From positions 1 to 14,925 of the forward strand of contig SXHS01000260.1 of NCBI GenBank assembly GCA_005773145.1: a stretch of DNA of 14,925 bases. Reading direction: 5' to 3'. The notes beneath the pieces are model-generated. The model saw only the letters and a list, made by a program, of their open reading frames with translations, was not told the origin of the DNA and did not search any database. Positions 1 through 6,434 of the stretch are shown piece after piece. Numbering within the stretch: the stretch's first letter is position 1; every line of letters begins with the position of its first letter. The stretch is from Planctomycetaceae bacterium (GTDB taxonomy: Bacteria; Planctomycetota; Planctomycetia; Pirellulales; Pirellulaceae). Both the position numbers and the translations under genes were made by a program.

Positions 1-822
1 GTGTGATGGGACCGATGCGGGGCGCATCGGGACCGGTGCCACTTTGGGGTCCGATCCAGTCGCCACGTCGTCCAGTAGGACTCGCAACATCAGTTCCAGA
101 TCTTCCACCGACCTGGCCATGGGCCCGGGTTGAATGGCAATGGCCTGCATCCCTGGCAGGCTGGTGGCCAAGCCCAACAGCGATAACCGGCGACTGGTCG
201 GCTTGAGTCCATGCACGCCGCAGAAATGGGCTGGCACTCGAATGCTCCCCCCCATGTCGGTGCCTACACCAAGCGGCGTACCGCCGACCGCCAGCAACGC
301 GGCTTCGCCCCCTGTACTGCCGCCGCTCGTACGGGACAACTGCCAAGGGTTGAGTGTACTTCCGTAGAGAGGATTTTCGCTTTCGTGATACAGCATCAAT
401 TGGGGCACATTGGTTTTGCCCAGCACAATGGCCCCAGCGCGCCGCAGAGCCTGCACCACGACGGCATCGTGTGTGGCCTGCCCGTGCGCGCGTGTGGCAA
501 GGCCCATTGTGGTGGGGGTGCCTTGCAGGTCCAGGCACTCTTTGATCGTGATGGGAACTCCGTGAAGTGGACCGAGCCGTTCGCCCGCTTGCCGCGCACG
601 ATCCGCGCTGGCCGCCTCCTCACGAGCCTGCTCAAACCGTGGAACGACCAGCGCGTGGACATCGCGATCCACCTGTTCGATGCGGCGGATGTGCGCTTCG
701 ACGACTTCGCTGGCCGTCACGTCTCCCTGAGCCAGGTGTCGTGCCAATTGAGTGGCCGAATGGCTTGTCCATGGACTCGCAGGCTGCCAATCGTTCAAAG
801 TGGTCATCCGCTTGGTCCGCAT
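1..822 (-). CDS. Amidase signature family enzyme (FAAH/GatA-like), 3' part missing
   Basis: Predicted amidohydrolase cleaving a carbon-nitrogen amide bond through a Ser-cisSer-Lys triad; the substrate cannot be told. The frame is open from an ATG at 822 to the window edge, giving 274 residues without a stop, so the C-terminal part lies outside. All three catalytic positions are visible: Lys94 in GVPITIKE, the cis-Ser169 in TSGGSTGGEAAL and the nucleophile Ser193 in GTDMGGSIR, followed by FCGVHGLKPT. The GGSTGGE and GLKPT wording is closer to fatty-acid-amide-hydrolase-like amidases than to typical GatA, but a GatA paralogue is not excluded. No signal peptide is seen, so it is probably cytoplasmic. 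A second in-frame ATG lies at 807 and is an equally plausible start; neither has a good ribosome binding site. Family members usually have about 450-550 residues, so roughly half is present. It is divergent from the barrel-protein gene. Confidence 0.93.
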   Translation of the reverse strand, partial: MRTKRMTTLNDWQPASPWTSHSATQLARHLAQGDVTASEVVEAHIRRIEQVDRDVHALVVPRFEQAREEAASADRARQAGERLGPLHGVPITIKECLDLQGTPTTMGLATRAHGQATHDAVVVQALRRAGAIVLGKTNVPQLMLYHESENPLYGSTLNPWQLSRTSGGSTGGEAALLAVGGTPLGVGTDMGGSIRVPAHFCGVHGLKPTSRRLSLLGLATSLPGMQAIAIQPGPMARSVEDLELMLRVLLDDVATGSDPKVAPVPMRPASVPSH

Positions 823-964
823 GATCGATTCAGGACGGCGCAACCAACGCCGGGCGCCAAGACCATAATTGCCCGCTTGCCATGTCGCACCGCAGACCAG
901 TATGGGGGGAATCGTGCAATTGATCCAGTGGCCACGAGCATGGGTCGCCGGACGCGCATGCCAG

Positions 965-981
965 TAGTGTCACTAGTAGTG
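965..981. repeat. Overlapping palindromes TAGTG-T-CACTA-G-TAGTG
   Basis: Two 11-base palindromes share their middle arm: TAGTG/CACTA with one central base, then CACTA/TAGTG with one central base. It sits 12 bases left of a larger dyad in a divergent promoter region. It could be a binding site for a dimeric regulator or chance; no known operator is recognised. Confidence 0.4.
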
Positions 982-992
982 CTAGGAGTGCC

Positions 993-1014
993 ACCATTCA
1001 CGGCGGTGAATGGT
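993..1014. promoter_or_regulatory. 9-bp inverted repeat, possible operator
   Basis: Perfect inverted repeat ACCATTCAC / GTGAATGGT with a 4-base centre GGCG. It lies between two divergent genes, about 20 bases upstream of a possible -35 element, a typical operator position. There is no T-run, so a terminator is less likely. The bound protein, if any, is unknown. Confidence 0.45.
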
Positions 1015-1032
1015 CGAAATCGCAAAACGACC

Positions 1033-1062
1033 TTGACGCCATGAGCGGGCCGTCGTTATGAC
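1033..1062 (+). promoter_or_regulatory. Possible sigma-70-type promoter for the barrel-protein gene
   Basis: TTGACG (1033-1038) matches the -35 consensus at five of six bases. TATGAC (1057-1062) is a weak -10 at an 18-base spacing. It would give a leader of roughly 55-60 bases before the ATG at 1127. This is pattern matching only. Confidence 0.3.
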
Positions 1063-1126
1063 GCTTACTGAAATCGTACGGCGCAGCGCGTTGCATACAC
1101 TTCAGGTGGCTTAGGATATCACGGGG

Positions 1127-2458
1127 ATGGCGAGCTTATCCTGCCGAGCACGGTGGGTTGGGCCATGGGTCTTGACTTGCTTTTTCCCCGCGATCGCGTG
1201 GAGTCAGCGGGTGCAATTCCCGGGGCCACTTCCTTCGACTCCGCCGCCGGGGCTGTTGTCGGCGCCGTCGAGTGCCCCGTTCGACCCTTACTCCACATCG
1301 GCTCCCCCCGCGTTGCCGCCGAATATCGCGGTGCCTGGATTTGCACCTCCTGCCAGCTCGGCGCCCCCAGCATCCGGCTGGGCCCCCGCCCCTCCTCCGA
1401 ACGCATGGCCGACAACTGGGGCGCCGTTTGCGGCGAGTCCCCCGCCACCGTTTGCCACGGCACCGCCAACGTCTTCCTTCGCACCGCCTCCGAACGTAAC
1501 CGGCACGCTGTCAGCGCCGATGGCTCCCGCGCCGACCGGGACCGTACTCCCACCCCCTCCATTGAATGGCGCGGCACCGGGCGCGTATGGCGCATCAACA
1601 TCCGCCAATCCGTTTGCGTCCTGGTTTCCTGGCGCCGGCAATCCGCCCTATCAACGGCTCTTTCAGGATACGGGCGCTCGTTACACGTGGCTGGCTGGGG
1701 ACAGCGGCGAGGAGTTGGATCTGAACGAGATCGAGATCACGTCGAGTTTGGTCTTCCAGAATTTTGCCCGCAGTGACCGTGGCCTGCGCGTGAGTCCGGG
1801 ATTTATTTTTGATTTCACGTCGGGACCGAGCCCGCCACCAGCAACGGTGACGGCCGACGTGCCGGCCCAGTTGTACAGCGCCTACTTGGACACTTCATGG
1901 GACCCGCGCTTTGGCCAGCGATTCGGGGCGGACTTAGATTTTCGCATCGGCGTTTACAGTGATTTTAAGACGGCGACGACAGACACGATACGCCTAACGG
2001 GGACAGGCGTCGGACTGATGCAAATCAATCCCACCATGACACTCAAGCTCGGGGCGACCTACCTCGATCGAGTGGATCTCAAGTTGCTTCCTGCTTTTGG
2101 CGTCTTGTGGGAACCGGATGCCCGCTCGCGATGGGATCTCTTCTTTCCGAGTCCCAAAATTTCGAAGTATTTCACCACGATGGGAAACGCGGACCTCTGG
2201 TGGTACGTGGGGGGAGAGTACGGCGGAAGCAGTTGGTCGATTGAGCGGACGGACCATCCCGAAAAGGGACGCAGCGATCGCCTGGATATCAACGACATCC
2301 GCGTCTTTGGTGGCGTGGATTGGCACGGCCTCAATCTGCGCCATGGATTTCTGGAACTCGGTTATGTGTTTGAGCGCGAGTTGGTCTATTACTTGGTACC
2401 GGCTGAAAATCTCTCGTTGGACGAGACTGTGATGATTCGCGCCGGTTTCTTTTTTTGA
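1127..2458 (+). CDS. Secreted protein with Pro/Ala-rich linker and outer-membrane beta-barrel-like domain
   Basis: A 443-residue protein of unknown function. Residues 1-26 form a signal peptide with a likely cut after AIAWS. Residues about 32-165 are low-complexity, rich in Pro, Ala and Ser. Residues about 185-443 have alternating hydrophobic and polar strands with aromatic residues, and the protein ends in RAGFFF, a terminal phenylalanine as in many outer-membrane barrel proteins. This resembles the uncharacterised DUF6268-type barrel proteins, but that assignment is from memory of the pattern. It probably sits in the outer membrane, with the linker perhaps spanning periplasm or cell wall. 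The ATG at 1127 is supported by the signal peptide directly after it and a weak AGGA at 1113-1116, 10 bases upstream. It is transcribed alone: divergent from the amidase and convergent with the glycosidase gene. Confidence 0.85.
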   Translation: MASLSCRARWVGPWVLTCFFPAIAWSQRVQFPGPLPSTPPPGLLSAPSSAPFDPYSTSAPPALPPNIAVPGFAPPASSAPPASGWAPAPPPNAWPTTGAPFAASPPPPFATAPPTSSFAPPPNVTGTLSAPMAPAPTGTVLPPPPLNGAAPGAYGASTSANPFASWFPGAGNPPYQRLFQDTGARYTWLAGDSGEELDLNEIEITSSLVFQNFARSDRGLRVSPGFIFDFTSGPSPPPATVTADVPAQLYSAYLDTSWDPRFGQRFGADLDFRIGVYSDFKTATTDTIRLTGTGVGLMQINPTMTLKLGATYLDRVDLKLLPAFGVLWEPDARSRWDLFFPSPKISKYFTTMGNADLWWYVGGEYGGSSWSIERTDHPEKGRSDRLDINDIRVFGGVDWHGLNLRHGFLELGYVFERELVYYLVPAENLSLDETVMIRAGFFF

Positions 2459-2466
2459 TGTAACGC

Positions 2467-2502
2467 GCCATCACGATCGATGGCCAACTGCGCCGTTTTT
2501 TT
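2467..2502 (+). terminator. Possible rho-independent terminator of the barrel-protein gene
   Basis: GCCATC (2467-2472) and GATGGC (2479-2484) pair across a 6-base loop. A run of seven T follows at 2496-2502, but 11 bases after the stem rather than directly. It begins 8 bases after the stop codon. The gap between stem and T-run makes it a weak candidate. Confidence 0.4.
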
Positions 2503-2536
2503 GCGATTAAGCCTGATGATCGAACGGCAACAACTT

Positions 2537-2555
2537 CCCAGGCATTCTGCCTGGG
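2537..2555. repeat. Hairpin CCCAGGC-attct-GCCTGGG
   Basis: A 7-bp perfect stem with a 5-base loop in the convergent gap. Its core AGGC-5 bases-GCCT matches the hairpin at 11358-11378, and both are followed by GATGGGCCGTT (2567-2577 here; directly after the stem at the other site). This suggests a dispersed intergenic repeat that may end transcription in both directions. Confidence 0.55.
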
Positions 2556-2569
2556 CTATGCAAACGGAT

Positions 2570-2582
2570 GGGCCGTTGGCCC
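2570..2582. repeat. Small GC-rich hairpin GGGCC-gtt-GGCCC
   Basis: A 5-bp perfect stem with a 3-base loop just right of the repeat-type hairpin. On the minus strand it lies about 170 bases downstream of the glycosidase stop codon and could help end that transcript. No T-run follows on either strand. Confidence 0.3.
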
Positions 2583-2751
2583 GAAAACGATCGATACGGC
2601 CGCGCGGATGCCGACTCCGAAAACGTGGGAAATGACAAGGGCACCGCCTGAGAACAAACAGCCCCATCAAGAGATCCGTCACGGCGTTCCCCAGCGGGGC
2701 CCGAGGCCACCTTGTGTCGAACCATGGCGGCCTGCCGTTGAGTGTCACGAC

Positions 2752-5700
2752 CTATTCGCGCAGCCGATCGATCAACGTTGCGGCCTGTTCACGAAACGTG
2801 TGCCAATCCGTCGCGGGAAAAATTTGATCGTGGTTGCGTTGACCGAGCGTGAAGGCCTCCATCCGCTGACGCACGAACGCGGCAGCCTCGTCCGATTGGC
2901 GTTCTCGTGCCAGTCGATCCAAGGTGAGTAGATAGCGATAGTCGTCCAGTCCTTCGCGCATCTCTCGCTCGAAGTGCAGCGACGGCACGAGTTCTCCGGA
3001 GGGCGAGACGTTGCACCAGGCATAGTCATCCTCACGGCAGTCCAAGGCGTAGTAGGGATCGCCCGCCACGTTATTCCAATGCCAACTGAGGCGGAACTGG
3101 ACGTCGTATTCTCGAGCCGCCTTGAACAGGTAGGTACCATAGGTCCAGCGATTCCCATCGTTATAGAACGCCCACTTTCCGCCCGCTTGCCGCAACTCAC
3201 GCAGCGCGGTGGGATCATGGCCATTGACGTTAACGGTGTGTACGGCCGTGGCCAGGGCCAGATGCCGATCATGATCGTCTCCGGAAACCAAGCTGGTCGC
3301 GGCCGTGAAATAGGGGGGGCCATCGGGAAATGCCTGACGAAACGCACGGGCATTTTCAGTCGCCTGCAGAAGACTCTCACCAAGCGGCTCATCGGCCAAA
3401 TTCCAATACACAGGCAACCAGTCCTGAGCCTCGGCGTGCGTTTGAACAGCGGAGAATACCGCGCGCACGAAGGCGGAATAGTCCTCGAATCCCGCCTCCC
3501 GCATGGCTTGCATGTCGCGTTCATAGAGATTCAAACCAATGAACGGACAATAGTTGACGATGGGCATGTGGAAGCCCATCTTTCGCGCCAGGCGCATTTG
3601 CGCGTCGGCCCTCGTGAAGTCCAAGCGTGGCTGGCCGTTCGCGAATCCCAGATAGTGCACCTCGGGCATACCACTGAACGAGGTGAATCCGTAATCACGT
3701 AACTGCCGCAGACTCTTATAGGTCATCTCCTCGCGCCAGATTTGGGTGCGAGGGTCGTCGTCGTACCAAGGAATGCTGATGGCGTGTCCCCAAGGACCAA
3801 TGGGAATATCCGCTTCGTCGAGTGTCCCACGATGTACATGGAATTCCACCGGGACCTGAGCGGGTTTTCCATGTTGTGGAGTCACCGTCACGGTGCCGCG
3901 ATACAATCCCGGCTGGGCATCCGCTGGTACGTGGGCGGTCAACCAGAACCGACGCGTGGTGCCGAGTGGCATGTCGACCGTGGACTTCGGCAAGATCCAC
4001 CGGGGTTGGCTTGTATAGACCGATCCCTCCATGGTGACGCGCGTGTTGCGGTAGGAAACATACCCCACGCGAAATCGAGACGCTGGCAGCACGGCATCCT
4101 GAGGGCCGCGCAAGTCGCTGATGGTGAGCTTGGTATTCCCTAGCGGGCGTAACGGCATCACCGCGAGGGTTAGCGGTTCATATTCGCCGCAAAAAGCCTG
4201 CGCCTTGAGCGGCTGATCGATCTCATGGGATCTTGGACGGTCGTTATCGTACACATCCTTCATGTAATCGCGGGTAAACAGCACATACCCTCGGTCTTGT
4301 TGACTGGGGGTCGGATCGAGCGGATCCCCCGTGGCCACATGCGTTGTTTTTTGAAATTGATTATCGAAGAAGAACTGTCGTTGCCCGCGGACATACTGAA
4401 CGAATTCCGCACCACGTTCCTTTTCCTCGAGCGGATACACGATAAGGCACGAGACACTGCAGGCCCAATCCGATCCGTCGAAGTCCAAGTTCAACTGTCC
4501 GTCGCGCACTTCGACGTCAAACTCCTTCTCTGCGAAGTAGGGCTGTTGGTACCGCGTGAACGTGTTGTGCTGCGGCAGGTCGTCATGGTCCCAATGTCGC
4601 AAATATTTCGCTTGCAGCGATTGAAAACTCTCCGTGTCTCGTACTACCTCGCGCCCCTCGGCCCGCACCGACCGTGAGCGATAGCGTTGGTACTCTCCCC
4701 AATAGCCGGACGGATTATCCAGGTTCACGAAGACATGGTACTTCCCCGATGGCACGTCCAAGGCGATGCCACCGCGCTCGATGCAGATAAAGTCCTGATA
4801 GAGCGGATCGGGCTGTAGCACATCGTAAACACGCCAGATCGTCGCGTCCAAGAGGCCGTAACCTCGCCCCTTGGTATAGCGATTGGCCGGCGTGAGTCGT
4901 TGAAATCCCGGCATCAAGGGGCTGCTCGAACTCCCCAAATCAAAGGCCTGCAATCCCGGGAACAGCCGGGCTGCTGTGGTTGTGTCTCGTTCCAGCCGCA
5001 GGTTGTCGACCGTCAAAGTACCCGCCGGTTGTTCGCCGATACTAAATACAAAGCGGCTGATGTTGTGCAGCAGCAATTTGCGACCGGGACGAGACTTTTC
5101 ACCCACATAGAGCTGATTTAGTGGAATCGTCAGCGTGCTGCGTCCCGGCGGCACAACCGTGCCCCGATTAACTCGCGTCCAATAATCCCGTGTGAGTCCA
5201 TCGTGGATTTCGATTTGCAGCTCCAACGGTTGCTGGCTGTCAGCGAAGACGTCCACTTTCAAATAGTCGTACCCGGACCAATCCAACGGACCGTGCCAGT
5301 CGGTGTAGCCCTGTCGCACTTGCCAAGCCTGCGCACCCTCGCTGGCATGCTCCGTCACCAAGTCCCCACCGGTGAACGGGGATTCCTTTTCGAATGATGT
5401 CAGTAATCGGATCGGCGGACGATTGTCCCGGACGGGCTGTGCGTCGAGCGGCGTTCCGCAGGCATAACAATTCGCATCGCCCCGCCGATTGCGGTAGCCG
5501 CATTCGGGACAGACGATCGAAGCATCCGAGCCCAGGTCGGCGACTGGAAAGGGGGACTCCTCGTCTCCCCAGACCGGTTGTGGCGTCACGGGAACGTCGA
5601 GCCCCACGAGTTCCATCGCAACATCGTCGATCCATAGGTAGCCCGTGGACATCAGACCAAACGATGGGCCATTGACCTCTTTGCGCTCCGTCACCTCGCC

Positions 5701-6132
5701 CACGTAGGTCAATTTCGTCCAGCCGAACGTGCCTCGGCGGCGCAGCGGAAAGTACTGTCCGTCAAAGGCAAACTCCGTATCCTGTTCCCACCGACCGGTG
5801 CCAATATCGAGCCCGCGCAAATACGCCGTGATGCGATATCGCCCAGGCTCCAAACGAGGATGCACTGCGAAGATGCGAATCTTGGGCTCGCTCTGGCCGA
5901 TCAGCAGGCATGACGACTTACCGGTGCGCGCGATGTTTCCCACCCGAAATTCACAGTCGCCTTCGTATTTCCAACCCTGCCACTCGGAGAATACCAAACC
6001 CCACTGATCGCGATCTTTCGTCCGCTCAAACGACGGGTCGCGCAGTAATTCGGGCTCAGCCGCGCCAGCTATGCCGACCGCCAAGAACCCGATCGCGACG
6101 ATCAGCCACGCGCGAATGGGGACGTGCATCAT
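2752..6132 (-). CDS. Secreted multi-domain glycoside hydrolase-like protein (DUF4091/GH123-like) with zinc ribbon
   Basis: A 1126-residue exported protein, probably acting on a polysaccharide or glycan. Residues 1-24 are a signal peptide (cut near GIAGA). About 26-180 is a jelly-roll carbohydrate-binding-like module, with GYLWIDDVAMELV typical of its last strand. Residues 208-225 form a zinc ribbon, C208-x2-C211-x10-C222-x2-C225. About 240-382 is a second galactose-binding-like module, about 395-570 a malectin/esterase-like beta module starting at AFDLGSSSSPL, about 615-770 the beta-sandwich preceding DUF4091 domains, and about 775-1060 a TIM barrel. YWNLADEPLGE holds Asp914-Glu915; in GH123 an adjacent Asp-Glu pair serves substrate-assisted catalysis. 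MREGLDDYRYL (1058-1068) is a typical DUF4091 ending. The start at 6132 has a GGAG 11 bases upstream; a second ATG follows at once. Substrate unknown. Alternatively it may bind rather than cleave. Confidence 0.88.
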   Translation of the reverse strand: MMHVPIRAWLIVAIGFLAVGIAGAAEPELLRDPSFERTKDRDQWGLVFSEWQGWKYEGDCEFRVGNIARTGKSSCLLIGQSEPKIRIFAVHPRLEPGRYRITAYLRGLDIGTGRWEQDTEFAFDGQYFPLRRRGTFGWTKLTYVGEVTERKEVNGPSFGLMSTGYLWIDDVAMELVGLDVPVTPQPVWGDEESPFPVADLGSDASIVCPECGYRNRRGDANCYACGTPLDAQPVRDNRPPIRLLTSFEKESPFTGGDLVTEHASEGAQAWQVRQGYTDWHGPLDWSGYDYLKVDVFADSQQPLELQIEIHDGLTRDYWTRVNRGTVVPPGRSTLTIPLNQLYVGEKSRPGRKLLLHNISRFVFSIGEQPAGTLTVDNLRLERDTTTAARLFPGLQAFDLGSSSSPLMPGFQRLTPANRYTKGRGYGLLDATIWRVYDVLQPDPLYQDFICIERGGIALDVPSGKYHVFVNLDNPSGYWGEYQRYRSRSVRAEGREVVRDTESFQSLQAKYLRHWDHDDLPQHNTFTRYQQPYFAEKEFDVEVRDGQLNLDFDGSDWACSVSCLIVYPLEEKERGAEFVQYVRGQRQFFFDNQFQKTTHVATGDPLDPTPSQQDRGYVLFTRDYMKDVYDNDRPRSHEIDQPLKAQAFCGEYEPLTLAVMPLRPLGNTKLTISDLRGPQDAVLPASRFRVGYVSYRNTRVTMEGSVYTSQPRWILPKSTVDMPLGTTRRFWLTAHVPADAQPGLYRGTVTVTPQHGKPAQVPVEFHVHRGTLDEADIPIGPWGHAISIPWYDDDPRTQIWREEMTYKSLRQLRDYGFTSFSGMPEVHYLGFANGQPRLDFTRADAQMRLARKMGFHMPIVNYCPFIGLNLYERDMQAMREAGFEDYSAFVRAVFSAVQTHAEAQDWLPVYWNLADEPLGESLLQATENARAFRQAFPDGPPYFTAATSLVSGDDHDRHLALATAVHTVNVNGHDPTALRELRQAGGKWAFYNDGNRWTYGTYLFKAAREYDVQFRLSWHWNNVAGDPYYALDCREDDYAWCNVSPSGELVPSLHFEREMREGLDDYRYLLTLDRLARERQSDEAAAFVRQRMEAFTLGQRNHDQIFPATDWHTFREQAATLIDRLRE

Positions 6133-6434
6133 GATGGTTGCGGCTCCGTTGCTTGGGCAACGACCTCGAAATTGGTGGTGGCGAGGGTGGTAGGCAGAAT
6201 CGCCATGGTAGGACCTATGCCGGGTGTACGGGTTTGGCAGGCCGTTCGGGATGTCCCATCATCATCTGGCTTCTCGTCTAACAAATCAAGCCGCGTTGGT
6301 TGGAAATAGGAACGATGGTGCCCCAATCACGCGCACCGGGTAAACGGTAACCTATAGTTCGACATTGGTTGCCAGTCGGTTCATCGGGAGCCGGCCGAAC
6401 ACAACGTCCACCTGCTGATTTTAAGACCATCACC
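6133..6434. other. Divergent intergenic region between glycosidase and diguanylate cyclase genes
   Basis: This 302-base gap carries the control regions of two divergent genes. A 6-bp hairpin lies at 6147-6162 beside the glycosidase start. A -10-like TATAGT lies at 6353-6358 for the cyclase, without a recognisable -35 element. The cyclase frame extends upstream to a TTG at 6369, but that part lacks protein-like features. A 65-codon minus-strand ORF (6129-6326) overlaps the glycosidase start and is not accepted as a gene. Confidence 0.55.
6147..6162 (-). repeat. Hairpin CGTTGC-ttgg-GCAACG before the glycosidase start
   Basis: A 6-bp perfect stem with a 4-base loop, directly upstream of the GGAG and ATG of the minus-strand glycosidase gene. 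In the mRNA it would sit next to the ribosome binding site and might affect initiation. Chance occurrence cannot be excluded. Confidence 0.3.

Larger units (their letters stand above)
823..1126. other. Divergent intergenic region between amidase and barrel-protein genes
   Basis: This 304-base gap should hold the promoters of both flanking genes. It contains a 9-bp dyad at 993-1014, a cluster of overlapping 5-bp palindromes at 965-981 and a possible promoter for the rightward gene at 1033-1062. Short ORFs across it show no recognisable protein features. Confidence 0.6.
2459..2751. other. Convergent intergenic region with hairpins
   Basis: This 293-base gap lies between the 3' ends of two facing genes. 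It holds a hairpin followed by a T-run (2467-2502), a repeat-type hairpin (2537-2555) and a small GGGCC/GGCCC hairpin (2570-2582). The remainder, to 2751, shows no gene or clear signal. Confidence 0.6.

Noticed and set aside
211..1044. 277-codon ORF on the plus strand
   Set aside because: It lies antisense to the amidase frame, which carries the full catalytic signature. Its own translation has no recognisable domain.
1119..1601. 160-codon minus-strand ORF over the barrel-protein N-terminus
   Set aside because: Its length comes from the GC-rich proline codons on the other strand, which leave few stops in antisense frames.
2974..3702. 242-codon plus-strand ORF inside the glycosidase gene
   Set aside because: It is an antisense shadow of the TIM-barrel part; the minus-strand frame carries clear family motifs.
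6369..6434. TTG start of the cyclase frame at 6369
   Set aside because: The added 22 residues are polar and low in information; the ATG at 6435 directly precedes the transmembrane helix.
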